Shown here: positions 13,292-17,405 of the stretch, piece by piece | How the letters are laid out: each line of letters begins with the position of its first letter | Numbering within the stretch: position 1 is the first letter of the stretch | DNA from: an uncultured Eubacteriales bacterium | GTDB taxonomy: Bacteria > Bacillota > Clostridia > Oscillospirales > Oscillospiraceae | Direction: 5' to 3' | DNA: 17,405 bases | Assembly: GCA_900553805.1 (NCBI GenBank) | Contig: USEU01000045.1 | Span: 1-17,405 of the forward strand | Notes under the pieces: generated by a model | What the model was told of the DNA's origin: nothing | The model's input: only the letters and a program-made list of their open reading frames with translations | Databases searched by the model: none | Made by a program: the position numbers and the translations under genes

Positions 13292-13347
13292 TTGATACCC
13301 TCCCTGCATGCAAGCGCAACCATCTGCGCAATTCTCTTTCCGGGAAT

Positions 13348-13376
13348 AGAATACCACAAATTGTGGGGAATGTCCA
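13348..13376 (-). promoter_or_regulatory. Promoter of the nucleotidyltransferase gene with a palindrome in the spacer
   Basis: On the minus strand TGGACA (13376-13371) and TATTCT (13353-13348) are 17 nt apart. The spacer contains CCACAA-A-TTGTGG (plus 13354-13366), a 13-nt palindrome of the sort bound by dimeric repressors. The predicted start lies about 50 nt before the ATG. Confidence 0.55.
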
Positions 13377-13419
13377 GTGGATGATGACGCCAGGAGCGCG
13401 GCACTGCGGACAGGCGGCA

Positions 13420-14961
13420 CTACGAAATTTTGATTACCAGAATGTCGTCCACCATTTGTATACTTCCGGCGGCTGGGAATGCGGGCATTTGCAGCACCTC
13501 CGGGGTTTCTCCCAGTGCGGCAGCCTGCCGTGTACCCACACAGGTGACGGGGTAGCCCAGGTAATAGGTCAGGTAGGTGACGATGTTTTCGTAATAGGTC
13601 ACGTCAAAATTGGTGTCGTTTCCATGGCCCCGGATCTCAAAGCCCTGGCGTGAGTTGGAGAGAACGGAGTTTTGCATCTGTCCGACGAAAGCCACCTGGG
13701 TCTGCCCTGGGACAAAGCCGTCGGTCTGCTCCATGCGGTCGATGATCCGGGTGAACGTGGACAGGGTGGCGGTGTCCTCCAGCTCCTTTTTCAGGTAGGT
13801 CTCGTTGGCATACAGGCAGTTTTCAAAAATCAGCACCCCGGCCAGCACCGCCCACGCCCAGCCACAGCGCTTTGCCGCCGGCGTGGCCTCATGCGCCTGC
13901 CCGTATTCCTGCACCAGCACCAGTACCAGCAGATAGGACAGGTTCAGGGGGAACATGGTGAGCCAGTGGTATACATTCCCGATAAGCGTGGTCAGATTCA
14001 TTCCAAAGGGCATGGCAGCGATCACGCCCACAATACCCCATACGGAAGCCGCCTTCAGCCCCCGGCGGCGCAGCGTGCCAATGCCGCAGACCGCTGCCAG
14101 CGCTACCATGAACACGTTGGCCGCGATCAGAAAATGCTTGGAGTTTCCGGGAGGATACAGCAGCCAGGTTCCCTCGCAGATCAGGCAGTTTGTCAGCCGC
14201 TCCAGGATAGAGCGAGGCGTCAGTGCCGGAATATTGGAGATGGATTGATAGGAGGTGGCTCCGCTTACGCCGGTCACCGCCTGCGCGATCTTGGAGCAAA
14301 CCAGGAGCAGCAGCAGCCCGGCAATGATCGACAAAAAGTGCAGGATGGTCTGGCCATAGACCTCTTTCACCGTTTTGCCGCGCAGCAGCTCCCGCACAGC
14401 CAGGATCAGGAAAAGGTAAATCGCCACGCTGATATAGGCAGGGTAAAGCCCCAGGGAACACAAATAAAGCGGGGCTGCCCATATCCTTCCATGCTTCCAG
14501 TACAGTGAGGACCAGACGCCCAGCAGCGCCAACAACAGGGAAAGGCAATAGGCATCCACATCATGCACAAACGTTGCGTTCATGGCGACCACAAACGGGT
14601 TGACCACCATCAAGCCACAGGTAAAGGCGATCAGCACCTTCTTCTGAATCTCCAAAATGGTCACCAGGAGATAGGATGCGCCACACAAATACACCAAGGA
14701 AAGAAATCCGCCAAATGCGGGAAGCGCAAACCTCCCCCGCAGGAGCCAATATATCGGGCGCATAAACCGTCCAAAGGCGACCATGGAATTCCCGCTTGCC
14801 TCGTAGACGCAGCTCAGGGAATCATGATTGAAGTTTGCGTTGAAATACCGATACCCATGGGCCACCAACCCGAAGGCGAGCGTCCAGAAAAAGACCTGCT
14901 TCAATGTCTCCCGTGCGGCCTGATCCCGCAGGATGCTGCGCGGCGCGTTTTTTTCACCCAT
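13420..14961 (-). CDS. GtrII-like glucosyltransferase domain membrane protein
   Basis: The product is 513 aa from the ATG at 14961, which has GGAG 9 nt upstream. An ATG at 14970 directly abuts that site and a TTG at 14979 has none, so both are less likely. A basic cytoplasmic N-terminus leads to a first helix (VFFWTLAFGLVAHGYRYF), then NHDSLSCVYEASGN facing outward. About ten further helices are followed by a soluble C-terminal tail of about 130 residues. This layout, and FGRFMRPIYWLL in particular, recall the Glucos_trans_II (GtrII) family, which transfers glucose from a lipid carrier to surface polysaccharide. Assignment is from memory of the family pattern. It is followed after 128 nt by a nucleotidyltransferase with a separate promoter. 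Confidence 0.75.
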   Translation of the reverse strand: MGEKNAPRSILRDQAARETLKQVFFWTLAFGLVAHGYRYFNANFNHDSLSCVYEASGNSMVAFGRFMRPIYWLLRGRFALPAFGGFLSLVYLCGASYLLVTILEIQKKVLIAFTCGLMVVNPFVVAMNATFVHDVDAYCLSLLLALLGVWSSLYWKHGRIWAAPLYLCSLGLYPAYISVAIYLFLILAVRELLRGKTVKEVYGQTILHFLSIIAGLLLLLVCSKIAQAVTGVSGATSYQSISNIPALTPRSILERLTNCLICEGTWLLYPPGNSKHFLIAANVFMVALAAVCGIGTLRRRGLKAASVWGIVGVIAAMPFGMNLTTLIGNVYHWLTMFPLNLSYLLVLVLVQEYGQAHEATPAAKRCGWAWAVLAGVLIFENCLYANETYLKKELEDTATLSTFTRIIDRMEQTDGFVPGQTQVAFVGQMQNSVLSNSRQGFEIRGHGNDTNFDVTYYENIVTYLTYYLGYPVTCVGTRQAAALGETPEVLQMPAFPAAGSIQMVDDILVIKIS

Positions 14962-15085
14962 ATCTACCATCTCCGTCAAGCGTTCTTATTCTGTATCCCT
15001 GATTGGCACCTTGCGGGAGACGCAGAGAAAGCATGTCCAAACGCATGCTTCTGCGGAATCAACGATACAGAGAATACATGCAGCC

Positions 15086-15114
15086 ATTGTACCGTAAAAG
15101 CTGCAAAACTTCAA
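15086..15114 (-). promoter_or_regulatory. Promoter of the GtrII-like gene
   Basis: On the minus strand TTGAAG (15114-15109) and TACAAT (15091-15086) are 17 nt apart. The leader to the ATG at 14961 would be about 118 nt and includes a small AAGCATG/CATGCTT hairpin (plus 15029-15050). Confidence 0.6.
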
Positions 15115-15257
15115 GGCATTTCTTCCTTTAAATCCATTTTCCGTGAATTTGTAAATGTATCCTTTCCAAATTGGGCCAAGCCTGAACTGACAGATCGTCA
15201 AAAAATAAACGTAAAATGAGTGCAATTTTCCCAATATTCTTTTGGGTGCAGATACCG

Positions 15258-15263
15258 TATAAT
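15258..15263 (+). promoter_or_regulatory. Possible -10 box of the GH31 gene
   Basis: A perfect TATAAT lies 76 nt before the GH31 ATG. No convincing -35 box is found 16-18 nt upstream, so a weak or activator-dependent promoter is possible. The rest of 14962-15338 shows no gene on either strand. Confidence 0.4.
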
Positions 15264-15338
15264 ATCCCTGAAAACGGCAGTCGACGGATTTGGGGGGGCT
15301 TTGCAATGGGGGCCTCCGGGAAAGGGGAAGGAATACAC

Positions 15339-17285
15339 ATGAAATTCAGCAACGGATGTTGGCTGCAACGGGAGGACTGCGGGTGCTTCTCACCGGCGCA
15401 GGTTTATTTCACGAAGATCGAGGCGGACAGCGTCACCGTCTGCGCCCCCACCGGGCGGATCAACCACCGGGGAGATACGCTGGGCGGCGTGAATCTGACC
15501 ATTCAGATCTCCGCTCCGTACCCGGAGGTGCTGCGCATGCAGGTGTGGCACCATGCGGGGCTGCGGGAGCGGACGCCGAAATTTGAGCTTGCCCCGGCCC
15601 GGAGCGGTCTGCTGCGGGCGCAGGAGAGTGAGGAGCTGCTCACCGTGTCCAGCGGCACGCTGCGCATTGAGATCCGCAAGGACAATGCGTCCTTCGCCTT
15701 CTTCCAGGGGGATAAGAAGCTCACCGGCTCCCAGTACCGGGACCTGGCTTACATGAAAACGGACTGGCGTGGCACGGCCTACGACCGGGGGCCGGAGGAT
15801 GCCTACATGCGTCAGCAGCTGACCCTGGGGGTGGGTGAGCTGATCTACGGCCTGGGCGAGCGGTTCGGCGCGTTCGTCAAGAACGGGCAGAGCGTGGATA
15901 TCTGGAATGAGGACGGCGGCACCTCCACGGAGCAATCCTACAAAAGCATTCCGTTTTATCTGTCCAACCGGGGCTACGGCGTATTTGTCAATCACCCGGA
16001 ACGGGTATCCTTTGAGGTGGCCTCCGAGATGGTCAGCCGGGTGGGCTTTTCCGTGCCGGGGGAGCGGCTGGACTATTTCCTGATCGGCGGCCCCACCATG
16101 AAGGATGTGCTGGTGCGCTACACCGACATCACCGGCAAGCCCGGCATGCCCGCGCCTTGGACCTTCGGCCTGTGGCTGAGCACCTCCTTTACCACCAATT
16201 ATGACGAGGCAACGGTCAACTCCTTTGTGGACGGCATGCTGGAGCGGGGCATCCCGCTGAAGGTATTCCACTTCGACTGCTTCTGGATGAAGGAATTCTC
16301 CTGGTGCGACTTTTTGTGGGATCACCGGGTATTCCCCGCCCCCGTGGGGATGCTGAAGCGGCTGAAGGAGAAGGGCCTGAAGATCTGCGTATGGATCAAC
16401 CCCTACATCGGCCAGGAATCCGCCATCTTCCGGGAGGGCGTGGAGGGAGGCTACTTCCTCAAGCGGCCCAACGGCGACGTATGGCAGTGGGATATGTGGC
16501 AGCCGGGCATGGCCATTGTGGACTTCACCAACCCGGCGGCCCGGGCCTGGTACGGCTCCAAACTGGAGGCGCTGCTGGATATGGGCGTGGACTGCTTCAA
16601 GACCGACTTCGGCGAGCGGATCCCCACGGACTGCGTGTATTTCGACGGCTCCGACCCGGTGAAGATGCACAACTACTACACCTATCTCTACAACCAGACC
16701 GTCCATGATGTGATCAGCGCCAAAAAGGGCGAAAAGGAGGCCATCCTCTTTGCCCGCTCCGCCACCGCCGGCGGGCAAAAGTTCCCGGTACACTGGGGCG
16801 ACAGTCTGCTGGTTGCCCCCATCTTCAACGATCAGAGCATGGCGGAGTATTATCTGCCCGCGGGCACCTGGACATCCGCCCTCACCGGCGAGGCACGCCA
16901 GGGCGGCAAATGGTACCGGGAGAAGCACGGCTATCTGAGCATTCCCCTGTACGCCAGGGAAAACAGCATCCTTGCCCTGGGTGCGCAGGACGACGACGCG
17001 GTGTATGACTACGCCGACGGCGTGACCCTGAACGTCTACGCCCTCCAGGACGGCGCGACGGCGCAGACCGTGGTCTACTCCCCGGACAATCAGGCGGAGC
17101 TGCACGCCCAGGTATCCCGGCAGGGCGGCGTCTACCGCATCAGGCTCCAGGGCCAAAAGCCCTGCAAAATTGCTCTGATAAACGCAGGTATCCCCAGGTC
17201 CGCCAGCTGCCCCTACCAGCTGGACGGTGCGACCCCGATCCTATGCCCAGAGGGCAACGGGGAGATCATCGTTTCCATGGAATAA
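15339..17285 (+). CDS. GH31 alpha-xylosidase-like protein with an apparent internal in-frame deletion
   Basis: The product is 648 aa, against 772 aa for E. coli YicI. The start ATG at 15339 follows GGGGAAGGAATACAC, and MKFSNGCWL matches the YicI start MKISDGNWL (recalled). The N-terminal beta domain and the first barrel strands are well conserved: GVGELIYGLGERFGAFVKNG, DGGTSTEQSYKSIPFYL, TTSFTTNYDEATVNSF-like sequence, VFHFDCFWMK and CVWINPYIGQ. The nucleophile is D423 in FKTDFGERIPTD. After LFARSATAGGQKFPVHWG (to residue 487) the sequence jumps at once to DSLLVAPIF, which in YicI lies about 125-130 residues further on. The missing part holds most of the end of the catalytic barrel. D488 at the junction could stand for either the acid/base Asp (HWGGD) or the Asp of the later LGD motif. 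The frame is intact to the TAA. Function in its present form is doubtful. Confidence 0.85.
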   Translation: MKFSNGCWLQREDCGCFSPAQVYFTKIEADSVTVCAPTGRINHRGDTLGGVNLTIQISAPYPEVLRMQVWHHAGLRERTPKFELAPARSGLLRAQESEELLTVSSGTLRIEIRKDNASFAFFQGDKKLTGSQYRDLAYMKTDWRGTAYDRGPEDAYMRQQLTLGVGELIYGLGERFGAFVKNGQSVDIWNEDGGTSTEQSYKSIPFYLSNRGYGVFVNHPERVSFEVASEMVSRVGFSVPGERLDYFLIGGPTMKDVLVRYTDITGKPGMPAPWTFGLWLSTSFTTNYDEATVNSFVDGMLERGIPLKVFHFDCFWMKEFSWCDFLWDHRVFPAPVGMLKRLKEKGLKICVWINPYIGQESAIFREGVEGGYFLKRPNGDVWQWDMWQPGMAIVDFTNPAARAWYGSKLEALLDMGVDCFKTDFGERIPTDCVYFDGSDPVKMHNYYTYLYNQTVHDVISAKKGEKEAILFARSATAGGQKFPVHWGDSLLVAPIFNDQSMAEYYLPAGTWTSALTGEARQGGKWYREKHGYLSIPLYARENSILALGAQDDDAVYDYADGVTLNVYALQDGATAQTVVYSPDNQAELHAQVSRQGGVYRIRLQGQKPCKIALINAGIPRSASCPYQLDGATPILCPEGNGEIIVSME

Positions 17286-17291
17286 GCAAAA

Positions 17292-17323
17292 AACACAGCC
17301 GTGGGCGATTGCTCACGGCTGTG
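17292..17323 (-). terminator. Hairpin with minus-strand U tail after the GH31 gene
   Basis: ACACAGCCGTG pairs with CACGGCTGTGT, with GC/GC inside. The run AAAAAACACAG on plus gives TTTTTT after the stem on the minus strand, while the plus side lacks a U tract. It may serve both directions, but it fits a minus-strand gene beyond the right edge better. Confidence 0.55.
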
Positions 17324-17355
17324 TGGATATCTGAAGTTTTCTTGCTCAGAGATTT

Positions 17356-17388
17356 AAAAAAGCCCCGCCTATTGGCGAGACTTTTGTA
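17356..17388. terminator. Second hairpin near the right edge, bidirectional terminator
   Basis: AAAAGCCCCGCC and GGCGAGACTTTT pair over a TATT loop with two mismatches. On minus the stem is followed by TTTTTTAAAT; on plus it ends CTTTTGTATTGTG. It probably ends the GH31 transcript and that of an off-window convergent gene. Confidence 0.55.
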
Positions 17389-17405
17389 TTGTGTTGGCAT
17401 TACCT

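Noticed and set aside
14962..14979. Earlier starts of the GtrII-like gene (TTG 14979, ATG 14970)
   Set aside because: TTG has no ribosome binding site, and ATG 14970 touches the GGAG site with no spacing.
15216..15338. Upstream extension of the GH31 gene (start at 15216 or 15306)
   Set aside because: The extra residues cover the TATAAT box and do not match the family N-terminus, whereas the ATG at 15339 has a good ribosome binding site and aligns with YicI.
15390..17156. Long minus-strand open frame (588 codons) opposite the GH31 gene
   Set aside because: Antisense shadow of a recognised enzyme; the plus frame matches YicI motif by motif.

Overview
The window looks like chromosome from a GC-rich, low-complexity-intergenic Gram-positive of the gut Clostridia type (Oscillospirales-like). 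This is inference. It rests on strong AGGAGG-type ribosome binding sites, lipobox lipoproteins, a Bacillus/Clostridium-type xpt gene under a purine riboswitch, BMP-family nucleoside transport, and short palindromic intergenic repeats of a kind I associate with gut Clostridia. No rRNA, tRNA, integrase, transposase or CRISPR array was seen.

Layout. (1) 1-475: the left edge holds a start-less coding remnant (148-393) and a perfect 12-bp hairpin. (2) 476-3242: a tightly overlapping three-gene operon with an OmpR-type response regulator, a membrane histidine kinase and a membrane-anchored extracytoplasmic protein of unknown function. (3) 3243-3613: hairpin- and repeat-rich spacer. (4) 3614-5536: two lipoprotein genes, one resembling DUF6034 proteins and one small and unrecognised, ending in a hairpin terminator. 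(5) 5537-6069: a regulatory region with a large hairpin, a good sigma-A promoter, a guanine-type purine riboswitch and two successive intrinsic terminators. (6) 6070-7901: xanthine phosphoribosyltransferase (xpt) and a BMP-family substrate-binding protein. (7) 7902-8495: a nearly 600-bp spacer full of inverted and dispersed repeats. (8) 8496-12134: the double ATPase and two permeases of the same nucleoside/purine ABC importer. (9) 12135-12358: a dense run of five hairpins between convergent units. (10) 12359-14961, minus strand: a nucleotidyltransferase with its own promoter, preceded by a GtrII-like polytopic membrane glucosyltransferase. (11) 15339-17285: a GH31 family alpha-xylosidase-like gene carrying an apparent in-frame internal deletion, followed by hairpins pointing at a gene beyond the right edge.

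How the genes fit together. Blocks 5-8 form a purine salvage module. The BMP protein would capture a nucleoside or base, the ATPase and two permeases would import it, and Xpt would convert xanthine to XMP. The guanine aptamer would shut off the leader when purines are plentiful. The two-component operon and the lipoproteins look like an envelope-sensing block. The minus-strand pair could decorate surface glycans.

The strongest oddity is the GH31 gene. It keeps the nucleophile motif but jumps directly from the HWG motif to the GDSLLVAPIF motif, losing about 125-130 residues that normally complete the catalytic barrel. Other points of interest are the riboswitch leader (two terminators, and an enlarged L3 loop complementary to the second terminator), a BMP protein with no lipobox, and the repeat-dense spacers.
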